Origin: Marivivens sp.
GTDB lineage: Bacteria; Pseudomonadota; Alphaproteobacteria; Rhodobacterales; Rhodobacteraceae
Direction: 5' to 3'
Length of the DNA stretch: 64,000 nt
Assembly (NCBI GenBank): GCA_024642115.1
Contig: JAHEBU010000011.1
Location: 62,001-126,000, forward strand
The notes under the pieces are model-generated. The model did no database searches. It worked only from the letters and a program-made list of their open reading frames with translations, and was not told where the DNA came from. Both the position numbers and the translations under genes were made by a program. Shown here one piece after another: positions 7,982 through 16,354 of this stretch (position 1 is the first letter of the stretch; every line of letters starts with the position of its first letter).

Positions 7982-8986
7982 ATGACTGTCAGGTTCGGAC
8001 TTCTGGGCGCAGGGCGCATCGGCAAGGTTCACGCGCGGGCCATCGCCAACGACGCGAACGCCACGTTGGTGGCGGTGGCCGATGCCATGCCCGCCGCGGC
8101 TCAGGCGATTGCCACCGATTACGGCTGCGACATCCGCACAATCGACGCGATCATCGGGTCGGCAGACATCGACGCCGTGGTGATCTGCACCCCCACCGAC
8201 ACCCACGCCGACCTGATCGAACAGGCCGCCCGCGCGGGCAAGGCCGTGTTTTGTGAAAAGCCGGTCGATCTGTCAGTGCAGCGCGTGCGCGACTGCCTCA
8301 AGGTCGTGGCGGCCGAAAAGGCCACGCTGATGGTCGGCTTCAACCGCCGCTTCGATCCCGATTTCATGGCGGTCAAGGCCGCCATCGACGCAGGCCACGT
8401 GGGCAAGGTCGAGATGGTCACGATCACCTCTCGCGATCCCGGCGCTCCGCCTGTCGATTACATCGCCCGGTCTGGTGGCATCTTCCGCGACATGACGATC
8501 CACGATTTCGACATGGCCCGCTGGCTCTTGGGCGAAGAACCCGAAACGGTTCTGGCCGCCGCCTCGGTCCTCGTGGACCCCGCAATCGGCAAGGCCGGCG
8601 ATTTCGACAGCGTCAACGTCATCCTGCGCACCGCGTCTGGCCGGCAGGCGATCATCACCAACACCCGCCGCGCCTCCTACGGCTACGACCAGCGGATCGA
8701 GGTGCACGGGTCCGAAGGCTGTGTTTCCGCTGAAAACATGCGCGAGGCAAACATCGAGATCGCGAATGCGAAGGGGTTCACCCGGCCCCCGCTGCTCAAC
8801 TTCTTCATGTCGCGCTATGTCGCCGCCTACGCCAACGAAATCGCGGCTTTCATCACCGCCATGTCGACCAAGACCGCCACGCCCACCACCGGGCAGGACG
8901 GGCTGCAAGCCCTGGTTCTGGCCGAAGCCGCGCTGAAATCCGTGGCCGAAGGCCGCGCCGTGAAAGTCTCGGAAATCCTGCAATGA
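7982..8986 (+). CDS. iolG: Inositol 2-dehydrogenase
   Basis: A 334-residue Gfo/Idh/MocA oxidoreductase that oxidises myo-inositol to 2-keto-myo-inositol (scyllo-inosose) with NAD, the first catabolic step. The Rossmann motif GAGRIG is at residues 9-14 and the catalytic EKP at 92-94 (Lys93). Asp170 and His174 in RDMTIHDFDMARW match the Asp/His pair of characterised IolG. The start at 7982 follows AAGAGGAAAA; an upstream in-frame ATG at 7940 overlaps the SDR remnant and adds no family sequence. It overlaps iolC by four bases (ATGA), so the two genes are translationally coupled. Confidence 0.93.
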   Translation: MTVRFGLLGAGRIGKVHARAIANDANATLVAVADAMPAAAQAIATDYGCDIRTIDAIIGSADIDAVVICTPTDTHADLIEQAARAGKAVFCEKPVDLSVQRVRDCLKVVAAEKATLMVGFNRRFDPDFMAVKAAIDAGHVGKVEMVTITSRDPGAPPVDYIARSGGIFRDMTIHDFDMARWLLGEEPETVLAAASVLVDPAIGKAGDFDSVNVILRTASGRQAIITNTRRASYGYDQRIEVHGSEGCVSAENMREANIEIANAKGFTRPPLLNFFMSRYVAAYANEIAAFITAMSTKTATPTTGQDGLQALVLAEAALKSVAEGRAVKVSEILQ

Positions 8987-10887
8987 CCAAGACACTCGAC
9001 GTCATCACCATCGGCCGGTCCTCCGTCGATCTTTACGGCGCACAGGTCGGTGGCCGGCTCGAGGATATGGGCTCCTTCAACAAATACATCGGCGGATCGC
9101 CCACCAACATGGCGGCGGGCACCGCGCGGCTCGGGCTGAAATCGGCGCTCATCACCCGCGTGGGCGACGAACACATGGGCCGCTTCATCCGCGAAGAGCT
9201 GGTCAAAGAAGGCGTGGACGTGCGGGGTGTCAAAACCGACCCCGCCCGCCTGACCGCCCTCGTGATCCTCGGCATCCGCGACGACCACCAGTTCCCGCTG
9301 ATCTTCTACCGCGAAAACTGCGCCGACATGGCGCTGGATGTTGACGACATCGACCCCGCCTTTGTCGCCTCGGCGCGGTCGGTCGTGGCCACCGGCACGC
9401 ATCTGAGCCACCCGCGGACCGAAGCGGCGGTGCTCAAGGCCCTGAACATTGCCCGCGACATGGGCGCGCGCACGGCGCTCGACATCGACTACCGGCCCAA
9501 CCTCTGGGGGCTGGCGGGGCACGGCGACGGGGAATCGCGGTTCATCGAATCCGCCGCCGTCACCGCCAAACTGCAAACCACGCTGCACCTCTTCGACCTC
9601 ATCGTCGGCACCGAAGAGGAATTCCACATCGCAGGCGGCACCACCGACACCATTCAGGCGCTGCGCAACGTCCGCGCCGTGTCCACCGCCACGCTGGTCT
9701 GCAAACGCGGACCAATGGGGGCTGCGGCCTTTACCGGCGCGATCCCCGACAGTCTGGACGACGGGCAATCCGGCCCCGGCTTCCCCATCGAAGTGTTCAA
9801 CGTCCTTGGCGCTGGCGACGGCTTTATGTCCGGCCTGATCAAGGGGTGGCTCGACGACGAACCCTGGCCCACCGCGCTGCAATATGCCAACGCCTGCGGG
9901 GCCTTCGCGGTGTCGCGGCACGGCTGCACACCCGCCTATCCGTCGTGGGAAGAACTGCAATTCTTCTTGGGGCGCGGCGTCGTCACCTCCGCCCTGCGCA
10001 AGGACGCGACCCTCGAACAGATCCACTGGGCGACCAACCGGCACACCGATTGGTCCACAATGCGGGTCTTTGCCTTCGACCACCGGTCCCAACTCGAGGA
10101 CATGCCCGGCGCCACCCCCGCCAAGATCGGCGCGTTCAAACAGCTTTGCCTGACAGCCGCGCTGCACGTTGCAGATAACCAACCCGGCCACGGCATCCTC
10201 TGCGACGGCAGGCTCGGGCGCGACGCGCTCTACCGCGCCGCTGGCACCGGGCTCTGGATCGGGCGGCCCGTCGAATTGCCCGGCTCGCGGCCCCTGCGGA
10301 CAGAACCCGAGATCGGGGCCGATTTCGGCGGGCTGACCGAATGGCCGCTGGATCACGTGGTCAAGGCGCTGTGCTTTTGCCACCCCGACGACGACGCGGC
10401 GATGTGGGCGGACCAGATCGACACGGTCAAACGGCTCTACACCGCCGCCCGGCGCAACCGGCTGGAATTCCTTCTGGAAATCATCCCCTCCAAGGTCGGG
10501 CCAGTGGACGACGTGACCAGCGCCACCCTGATCCAGCGCTTCTATGACGCAGGCGTCTTTCCCGACTGGTGGAAGCTCGAGCCGTTCAAGACTGACGCCG
10601 CCTGGACGAACGCAACCCATGCGATCACGGCCAACGACCCGCACACGCGCGGCATCGTCGTCCTGGGCCTCGACGCACCGCAGGGTGAATTGGAACAATC
10701 CTTCCGGATGGCCGCAAAACACCCGCTGGTCAAAGGCTTCGCCGTCGGGCGGACCATCTTCGGCCAGCCCGCCCGCGAATGGCTGGCAGGACAGATCGAC
10801 GACCAGACCGCCATCGCCCAAATGGCCAAAACCTACGCCAGCCTCTGCGCCACTTGGGACGCAGCCCGAACCGCTGGCCGCTCATGA
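8983..10887 (+). CDS. iolC: 5-dehydro-2-deoxygluconokinase fused to a DUF2090 aldolase-like domain
   Basis: A 634-residue two-domain protein. Residues 1 to about 325 are a PfkB-family kinase: IGGSPTNMAAGTARLG near 38-53, YRENCADMALD near 110 and the catalytic GAGDGFMSG near 275. This part phosphorylates 5-dehydro-2-deoxy-D-gluconate. Residues from about 345 to the end (RVFAFDHRSQLEDM onward) form a DUF2090 TIM-barrel domain, thought to be related to class I aldolases. It is a plausible cleaver of the kinase product to malonate semialdehyde and dihydroxyacetone phosphate. No separate aldolase gene occurs in this cluster, which agrees with that idea. It is coupled to iolG by an ATGA overlap. 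Confidence 0.93.
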   Translation: MTKTLDVITIGRSSVDLYGAQVGGRLEDMGSFNKYIGGSPTNMAAGTARLGLKSALITRVGDEHMGRFIREELVKEGVDVRGVKTDPARLTALVILGIRDDHQFPLIFYRENCADMALDVDDIDPAFVASARSVVATGTHLSHPRTEAAVLKALNIARDMGARTALDIDYRPNLWGLAGHGDGESRFIESAAVTAKLQTTLHLFDLIVGTEEEFHIAGGTTDTIQALRNVRAVSTATLVCKRGPMGAAAFTGAIPDSLDDGQSGPGFPIEVFNVLGAGDGFMSGLIKGWLDDEPWPTALQYANACGAFAVSRHGCTPAYPSWEELQFFLGRGVVTSALRKDATLEQIHWATNRHTDWSTMRVFAFDHRSQLEDMPGATPAKIGAFKQLCLTAALHVADNQPGHGILCDGRLGRDALYRAAGTGLWIGRPVELPGSRPLRTEPEIGADFGGLTEWPLDHVVKALCFCHPDDDAAMWADQIDTVKRLYTAARRNRLEFLLEIIPSKVGPVDDVTSATLIQRFYDAGVFPDWWKLEPFKTDAAWTNATHAITANDPHTRGIVVLGLDAPQGELEQSFRMAAKHPLVKGFAVGRTIFGQPAREWLAGQIDDQTAIAQMAKTYASLCATWDAARTAGRS

Positions 10888-10903
10888 CAAGATTCCCCCA
10901 AAC

Positions 10904-10965
10904 CCCGTTCACCTTGCAATAACAACTCTCGGGGGGAGCCGAAGGCGGGGGGCGGAAAGCCCCCC
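10904..10965 (+). repeat. Dispersed repeat unit with terminator-like hairpin, copy 1
   Basis: The 32 bases at 10904-10935 (beginning CCCGTTCACCTTGCAATAAC) are an exact reverse complement of 32459-32490. Just downstream is a perfect 7-base stem GGGGGGC (947-953 of 10947-10953), loop GGAAA, and GCCCCCC (10959-10965). The unit fills most of the 114-base iolC-iolD gap. Copy 2 also carries a GGGGGC/GCCCCC hairpin on the same side of the core, so core plus hairpin looks like one mobile or conserved element that may act as a terminator. Confidence 0.7.
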
Positions 10966-11001
10966 TCGACCGCCCCACCCACCGACCCGCAGGAGCTCAA
11001 A

Positions 11002-12831
11002 ATGTCCACGATCCGCCTCACCGCCGCCCAAGCCATGGTGCGCTACCTCGCCGCCCAACTGGCCGAGGATGGAATGCCCTTCATCAGCGGCTGCTGGGGC
11101 ATCTTCGGGCATGGCAACGTCGCGGGTCTGGGCGAGGCGCTGCACGGCATCCGCGACCAATTGCCGACCTACCGGGGGCACAATGAACAGACGATGGCGC
11201 ACGCAGCCATCGCCTTTGCCAAACAACTGGGGCGGCGGCACGCGATGATGGTGACCTCGTCCATCGGGCCGGGGGCGCTCAACATGGTGACGGCGGCGGG
11301 GGTGGCGCATGTCAACCGGATCCCCGTCCTGTTTGTCCCGGGCGACGTCTTTGCGCACCGTGGCCCCGATCCGGTCCTGCAACAGGTCGAGGATTTCGGC
11401 GACGGCACGATCAGCGCCAACGACTGTTTCAAACCGGTCAGCCGCTATTTCGACCGGATCACCCGGCCCGAACAGCTCCTTACCGCTCTGCCGCGCGCCA
11501 TGTGCACCATGACCGACCCGGCCGAGTGCGGGCCGGTGACGCTCAGCTTTTGCCAGGATGTGCAGGCCGAGGCTTATGACTGGCCAACACGATTCTTCGA
11601 CGAAAAATCCTGGTCCCGGCGCAAACCGCAGCCCGATCCGGCAGAACTGGCCGCTGTGGCAGAACTATTCAAATCCGCCAAATCGCCAGTGATCGTCGCG
11701 GGCGGTGGCGTGCATTACTCGGGCGCCACCCACGCACTGGAATGGTTCGCCCGGACCTATGGCATCCCGGTCGTGGAAACGCAGGCGGGTAAATCCGCGC
11801 TCCCGTGGGACCACCCGATGAACCTTGGGCCGATCGGCGTGACTGGCGCGGCCAGCGCCAATGCGGTCTGCGCGCGGGCTGATCTGGTGCTGGGCGTGGG
11901 GACCCGGTTTCAGGACTTCACCACCGGATCCTGGTCTGTCTTTTCCAACCCCGACCGGCAACTGGTCAGCCTCAACGTCGCGGCCTATGACGCGATGAAG
12001 CACGGGGCGCTGCCGCTGTGCTGCGATGCAGACGCGGGGCTCGAGACGCTGTCGAACGAACTCGGCGACACCCGGTTTACCCCGCCTCCCGCCAGCCTGA
12101 AATCCGACTGGTTCGCAGACGTGGACCCGCTGACCGCCCCGCCCACCGATACAAACGCCCTGCCCACCGACATGCAGGTCGTCGGCGCCGTGCAACGGTC
12201 GGCGACCGACGACACCGTCATCATGTCCGCCGCAGGGACCATGCCCGGCGAGCTGCACAAGCTTTGGAAGGCCACGCGCCCCATGTCCTACCACATGGAA
12301 TACGGGTTTTCCTGCATGGGCTACGAGATTGCGGGGGCGATGGGGATCAAGATGGCCGAACCCCACCGCGACGTGATCTGCATGATCGGCGATGGCAGCT
12401 ACATGATGGCCAACTCGGAACTTGCCACAGCCTGCATGATGGGGATCAAGATCACGCTGGTCATCACCGACAACCGCGGTTTTGGCTGCATCAACCGGCT
12501 GCAAATCGGCACCGGCGGGGCCGAATTCAACAACCTTCTGGACAAGTCGCACCACGTCAACCCGTCCAACATCGACTTTACCGCGCATGCGGCCTCGATG
12601 GGGGCCACGGCGGTCAAGGTGGGGTCCATCGCCGAACTTGAACAGGCGCTGCAACAGGCCAAAACCTGTCCCGGCCCCTTTGTCGCCGTCATCGACACCG
12701 ACCCCTATCCCAGCACCCCCTTTGGCGGTAGCTGGTGGGAGGTGGGAATTCCCGAAGTCTCGACCCGGGCCGAAGTCACCGCCGCCCGCGCCAACTACGA
12801 CACCAAACGCAAACAACAACGGACCGTCTGA
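11002..12831 (+). CDS. iolD: 3D-(3,5/4)-trihydroxycyclohexane-1,2-dione acylhydrolase
   Basis: A 609-residue thiamine-diphosphate enzyme that hydrolytically opens the ring of the diketone produced by IolE to give 5-deoxy-D-glucuronate. The N-terminal pyrimidine-binding domain contains the catalytic Glu62 in YRGHNEQ. The middle NAD-fold domain is around residues 215-360. The C-terminal domain has the TPP motif GDGSYMMANSE (from 463) ending near DNRGFGCINRLQ. Length fits the family. The start has GGAG upstream (GCAGGAGCTCAAA). It is separated from iolC by the repeat/hairpin, which may lower read-through, and is followed 7 bases later by iolE. Confidence 0.95.
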   Translation: MSTIRLTAAQAMVRYLAAQLAEDGMPFISGCWGIFGHGNVAGLGEALHGIRDQLPTYRGHNEQTMAHAAIAFAKQLGRRHAMMVTSSIGPGALNMVTAAGVAHVNRIPVLFVPGDVFAHRGPDPVLQQVEDFGDGTISANDCFKPVSRYFDRITRPEQLLTALPRAMCTMTDPAECGPVTLSFCQDVQAEAYDWPTRFFDEKSWSRRKPQPDPAELAAVAELFKSAKSPVIVAGGGVHYSGATHALEWFARTYGIPVVETQAGKSALPWDHPMNLGPIGVTGAASANAVCARADLVLGVGTRFQDFTTGSWSVFSNPDRQLVSLNVAAYDAMKHGALPLCCDADAGLETLSNELGDTRFTPPPASLKSDWFADVDPLTAPPTDTNALPTDMQVVGAVQRSATDDTVIMSAAGTMPGELHKLWKATRPMSYHMEYGFSCMGYEIAGAMGIKMAEPHRDVICMIGDGSYMMANSELATACMMGIKITLVITDNRGFGCINRLQIGTGGAEFNNLLDKSHHVNPSNIDFTAHAASMGATAVKVGSIAELEQALQQAKTCPGPFVAVIDTDPYPSTPFGGSWWEVGIPEVSTRAEVTAARANYDTKRKQQRTV

Positions 12832-12838
12832 GGATATC

Positions 12839-13738
12839 ATGAGCGTCAAAATCGGCATCTCCCCCATCGCCTGGCAAAACGACGACCTGCCGGACCTCAC
12901 GGCGGGCTTCACCATGGAACAGGCCCTGCGCGAGTCGGTCGAGATCGGCTATACCGGCGTCGAACGCGGTCAGCGGATGCCGCACGATACCGAAGGGTTG
13001 CGGGCCTATCTGGACGCCGCCGGGATCGCGCTCTGCGGTGGTTGGTGCTCGGGCAACAGCCTGAACAACGATTTCGCCACCGAACGCGATGCGATCCGGC
13101 AGCAGGTCGAACAGTTCGTGGCCTTGGGCAGCCCCTGCATCGTCTACGCGGAATGTTCCAACACGGTGCAGGGGCAGATCGGCACACCGGTCAACAACCG
13201 GCCCAAACTCAGCCGCGACGACGTTCGCTCCTTTGGTAAAAAGATCAGCGAGCTTGCCAAATGGACCGCCGATCAGGGCATGCCCATGTCCTATCACCAC
13301 CACATGGGGTCCATCATCGAGGCCGAGGCCGACGTGGACGCCCTGATGGAAGGGTCCACGCCCGACCTGAACCTGTGCTTTGACACCGGGCACCTGCTGT
13401 TCGGCGGCGGCGACGTGATGGCGACGCTGAACCGCTGGGGCGACCGGGTGCAGCACGTCCACTTCAAGGACATCCGCCCCGAAATCGTGAAGGACGTGCG
13501 CGCCAACAACCGCAGCTTTCTGGATGCGGTGATCGCCGGGGCCTTTACCGTGCCGGGCGACGGGTGCATCGACTTTCAGGCAGTGGCCAACCATCTGAAA
13601 AAGATGGACTATCACGGCTGGATCGTGGTCGAGGCTGAACAGGACCCGGCCAAGGCCAACCCCTATGATTACTCGAAAAAAGGCTACCAGCACATCGTCA
13701 GCGTCTGCGGCACTGCCGGATTGGCAATCAATGGCTGA
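12839..13738 (+). CDS. iolE: Myo-inosose-2 dehydratase
   Basis: A 299-residue TIM-barrel dehydratase that removes water from 2-keto-myo-inositol to form the trihydroxycyclohexanedione used by IolD. Typical segments are GISPIAWQNDDLPDL at the N-terminus, GGWCSGNSL, YHHHMGSIIE, LCFDTGHLLFGGGD and VQHVHFKDIRPE, which contribute the metal-binding Glu/Asp/His set. The C-terminal GWIVVEAEQDPAKANPY is diagnostic for IolE. The start at 12839 lies 7 bases after the iolD stop. Its 3' end overlaps the next small gene by 8 bases. Confidence 0.95.
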   Translation: MSVKIGISPIAWQNDDLPDLTAGFTMEQALRESVEIGYTGVERGQRMPHDTEGLRAYLDAAGIALCGGWCSGNSLNNDFATERDAIRQQVEQFVALGSPCIVYAECSNTVQGQIGTPVNNRPKLSRDDVRSFGKKISELAKWTADQGMPMSYHHHMGSIIEAEADVDALMEGSTPDLNLCFDTGHLLFGGGDVMATLNRWGDRVQHVHFKDIRPEIVKDVRANNRSFLDAVIAGAFTVPGDGCIDFQAVANHLKKMDYHGWIVVEAEQDPAKANPYDYSKKGYQHIVSVCGTAGLAING

Positions 13739-13958
13739 GCCGCCCAAACCGCGCAAACCGCTGTTCGACCTTCAGCACCCGTGGTTCAAACCGCTTTGGC
13801 GGCGGGTGCTGGTGACGGCGGTCTGCGTGTTCTGGACGGTGTTGGAGCTTTACACCGGCGACCCGTTCTGGGCGATGCTGTTCGGGGCGCTGGCAGCCTA
13901 TTCGATCTGGTCATTCTTCTTTGCCTTCAACCCGCGCGAGCCCGAGGATACGCCATGA
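13731..13958 (+). CDS. Small two-helix membrane protein, DUF3329-like
   Basis: A 75-residue protein with a basic, proline-rich start (MAEPPKPRKPLFDLQHPWFK). It has two hydrophobic segments (about 25-41 and 45-63) and an acidic tail. It resembles the short DUF3329 proteins, from memory rather than a search. It overlaps iolE by 8 bases and iolB by 4 (ATGA), so it is translationally embedded in the inositol operon. The tight coupling argues that it is expressed and possibly linked to inositol metabolism or transport, but no role is known to me. Confidence 0.75.
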   Translation: MAEPPKPRKPLFDLQHPWFKPLWRRVLVTAVCVFWTVLELYTGDPFWAMLFGALAAYSIWSFFFAFNPREPEDTP

Positions 13959-14761
13959 CCCTCCTGCGTCACCCCAAAGCTGCCAGTGGAAAGATCCACG
14001 ACATCACCCCCGCCGACGCGGGCTGGTCCTATGTGGGTTTCGGGCTGTACCGCTTGGCGGCGGGCGAACGGGTCAGCGAACAGACCCACGACCGCGAGGT
14101 GATCCTCGTTCTGGTCGAGGGCAAGGCAGACATCACCGCAGCGGGCAAACCGTTTGGCGAACTCGGCGACCGCATGTCCTGCTTTGACAAGACCCCGCCG
14201 CATTGCGTCTATGTCCCCGACACCGCCGACTGGTCGGCAACGGCCACCACCGCCTGCACTCTGGCCGTGTGCAGCGCCCCCGGCAAAGGCACCCACGACG
14301 CCCAGATCATCGGGCCTGCGGGGATCAGCATGGTCAGTCGGGGCAAGGGGACCAACACCCGCTACATCCACCCCATCGCGATGGAGGAACGGGACGTGGC
14401 GGGCAGTCTTTTGGTGACCGAAGTTTACACCCCCTCCGGCCACTGGTCGTCCTACCCGCCGCACCGGCACGACGAGGACGATTACCCCAACATGACCTAT
14501 CTGGAAGAAACCTATTACCACCGGCTCAACCCGGCCCAAGGATATGGTCATCAAAGGGTGTTCACCGAGGACGGGTCACTCGACGAAACCATGACCGTGC
14601 GCGACCACGACGTGGTTCTCGTCCCGCGCGGGCACCACCCCTGCGGCGTGCCGCACGGGTACGAGATGTATTATCTCAACGTCATGGCCGGACCCTTGCG
14701 CAAATGGCGGTTCAAGAACCACCCCGATCACGACTGGATCGCACAGCGCGACGCAGGATGA
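13955..14761 (+). CDS. iolB: 5-deoxy-glucuronate isomerase
   Basis: A 268-residue bicupin enzyme that isomerises 5-deoxy-D-glucuronate to 5-dehydro-2-deoxy-D-gluconate, the IolC substrate. The metal-site residues are visible: YPPHRHDED, LEETYYHRLNP and PRGHHPCGVPHGYEMYYLNVMAGP. The C-terminal PDHDWIAQRD is typical for IolB. It is coupled to its neighbours on both sides by ATGA overlaps (13955-13958 and 14758-14761). A diverged paralogue is encoded at 47034-47876. Confidence 0.94.
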   Translation: MTLLRHPKAASGKIHDITPADAGWSYVGFGLYRLAAGERVSEQTHDREVILVLVEGKADITAAGKPFGELGDRMSCFDKTPPHCVYVPDTADWSATATTACTLAVCSAPGKGTHDAQIIGPAGISMVSRGKGTNTRYIHPIAMEERDVAGSLLVTEVYTPSGHWSSYPPHRHDEDDYPNMTYLEETYYHRLNPAQGYGHQRVFTEDGSLDETMTVRDHDVVLVPRGHHPCGVPHGYEMYYLNVMAGPLRKWRFKNHPDHDWIAQRDAG

Positions 14762-15144
14762 TCGGTCGGCTCAGGGACTGGGCCAAGGCGGTCAAGACCG
14801 ATCTGGTCGCGGTCTACCTTGCGGGGCGGGACCCGCGCACCCCGCCTCTGGCCAAGGTCGTTGCCATCATCACGGTCGCCTACGCGCTCAGCCCGATCGA
14901 CCTGATCCCGGATTTCATTCCCGTGCTGGGGTATCTCGACGATCTGATCGTTGTGCCGCTCGGGCTGATGATCGTCATACGAATGATCCCGGCAGACCTT
15001 TTGCGCGAATTTCTGGACCGGGCCGGGACCATGGGCAGGCTCCCGGCGAACAGGATCGCAGCCGCGGCTATTCTGGCTGTCTGGGTTCTGATCACCCTGA
15101 GCGGGATCGCCTGGGTCTGGAGCCGCAGACGATTTAGCGGCTGA
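14758..15144 (+). CDS. YkvA family (DUF1232) membrane protein
   Basis: A 128-residue protein with the DUF1232 signature AYALSPIDLIPDFIPVLGYLDDL (residues about 41-63). A hydrophobic region follows, and a C-terminal transmembrane helix (AAAAILAVWVLITLSGIAWVW) ends in basic residues. The family is widespread and of unclear function. It overlaps iolB by four bases, which places it at the end of the inositol operon, although DUF1232 proteins are not known inositol enzymes. The next gene converges from the other strand 7 bases later. Confidence 0.85.
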   Translation: MIGRLRDWAKAVKTDLVAVYLAGRDPRTPPLAKVVAIITVAYALSPIDLIPDFIPVLGYLDDLIVVPLGLMIVIRMIPADLLREFLDRAGTMGRLPANRIAAAAILAVWVLITLSGIAWVWSRRRFSG

Positions 15145-15151
15145 CCATCCG

Positions 15152-15358
15152 TCAGATGAACCCGATCCGGTTCAGCGCACGTTGCGCTGCCGCACGGCGG
15201 GCGGTGTCACGCGACAGCGTATCGCGGTTGAGCGTCGTGACGATCCGGTGAAGCCGCCGGTTTTCAACCGACCGGCGCACGAATTCCGGCACGTCAGCCT
15301 GCGCCAGACCTTCGATCATCGTAATGATTTCAAGGCTTTCACTGTCGACAGTCTGCAT
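15152..15358 (-). CDS. Small hypothetical protein
   Basis: A 68-residue frame starting at ATG 15358, with GGGGGATG upstream as a possible ribosome site; a TTG one codon earlier is an alternative. The sequence is hydrophilic and arginine-rich in the second half (SRDTARRAAAQRALNRIGFI), suggesting a helical, possibly nucleic-acid- or protein-binding peptide. No family recognised. It lies tail to tail with the YkvA-like gene and divergent from phnC. Third-position GC fits a real gene, but confidence is moderate. Confidence 0.5.
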   Translation of the reverse strand: MQTVDSESLEIITMIEGLAQADVPEFVRRSVENRRLHRIVTTLNRDTLSRDTARRAAAQRALNRIGFI

Positions 15359-15452
15359 CAAGTCATCCCCCGGCCTGATGTGATTCCCGCCCTAATGATA
15401 GCGTAAACAGTCCCCCGAGTCCCCGGCCAATCCGGCCTGATAGTCACGGGAA

Positions 15453-15469
15453 CTTCATAAAACTGACAC
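15453..15469 (+). promoter_or_regulatory. Candidate Pho box upstream of phnC
   Basis: CTTCATAAAACTGACAC is close to the PhoB consensus CTGTCATAAAACTGTCAC: two direct half-sites (T-T-C-A-T and T-G-A-C-A) 11 bases apart joined by an A-rich centre. It ends 52 bases before the phnC start. PhoB control of phnCDE is well established in proteobacteria, so phosphate-starvation induction is likely. The match is by eye. Confidence 0.55.
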
Positions 15470-15521
15470 CTCCCTGAATCCCATCCGCCCTAAACCCCGG
15501 CCAACAAACGGGGATGAAACG

Positions 15522-16331
15522 ATGCTGGATATCACCGCGCTGACCAAGGTCTTTGGCCCCAACACAGCCGTCAATCGCGCGACCCTGCATGTGGCCAAAC
15601 CGGCGATGATCGGGATCATCGGGCGATCCGGGGCGGGCAAATCCACACTTCTGCGGATGCTCAACCGGCTGACAGATTGCACATCGGGCAGCGTCACCTT
15701 TGAAGGGCGCGACATCACGGCGCTGCGCGGGGCGGACAAACGGCGCTGGCAATCCGAATGCGCGATGATCTTTCAGCAGTTCAACCTCGTCCCCCGGATG
15801 GATGTGGTGTCCAACGTGCTGCACGGCACGCTCAACCGGCGATCGGCTTTTACCACGCTCTTCAACCTTTATCCGACGGCGGACATCCACCGGGCTATCG
15901 ACATCCTCGACCGGCTCGGTATCGCCGAACACGCCCCCAAACGGGCCGAGGCGCTGTCAGGCGGCCAGCAACAGCGGGTGGCGATTGCGCGGGCGCTGAT
16001 GCAGGACCCGAAAATCATTCTGGCCGACGAACCTATCGCGTCGCTCGACCCGATGAACGCGCAGATGGTCATGGACGCCCTGCGGCGCATCCATGACGAG
16101 GATGGCCGCACGGTCATCGCCAACCTGCACACGCTTGATACCGCGCGGCGCTATTGCGACCGGGTGATCGGGATGCGGGCGGGGCGGATCGTGTTCGACG
16201 GCACGCCTGACCAGCTGACCACCGACATGGCACGCGAAATTTACGGGGCCGGGGCCGATTTCAGCGAATCCGCCACCTCGACCCAAATCGACACGCTCGA
16301 CCGGACCCGGCCCCGCGTGGCTGCTCATTAA
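15522..16331 (+). CDS. phnC: Phosphonate ABC transporter ATP-binding protein
   Basis: A 269-residue ABC ATPase of the PhnC type. Walker [10 protein letters not shown] is at 34-42, Q-loop [10 protein letters not shown], signature [14 protein letters not shown], Walker [14 protein letters not shown] and switch His in NLHTLD. The conserved PhnC insertion [21 protein letters not shown] is present. It energises phosphonate (and possibly phosphite or phosphate-ester) import with PhnD and the two PhnE subunits encoded directly downstream. It starts the phnCDE1E2 operon behind a Pho-box-like site. Confidence 0.94.
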   Translation: MLDITALTKVFGPNTAVNRATLHVAKPAMIGIIGRSGAGKSTLLRMLNRLTDCTSGSVTFEGRDITALRGADKRRWQSECAMIFQQFNLVPRMDVVSNVLHGTLNRRSAFTTLFNLYPTADIHRAIDILDRLGIAEHAPKRAEALSGGQQQRVAIARALMQDPKIILADEPIASLDPMNAQMVMDALRRIHDEDGRTVIANLHTLDTARRYCDRVIGMRAGRIVFDGTPDQLTTDMAREIYGAGADFSESATSTQIDTLDRTRPRVAAH

Positions 16332-16354
16332 CCCCAACCTACCGGAGACAGACC

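Noticed and set aside
8827-10821. Open frame of about 664 codons opposite iolC
   Set aside because: Shadow of the iolC-DUF2090 gene caused by high GC at third positions.
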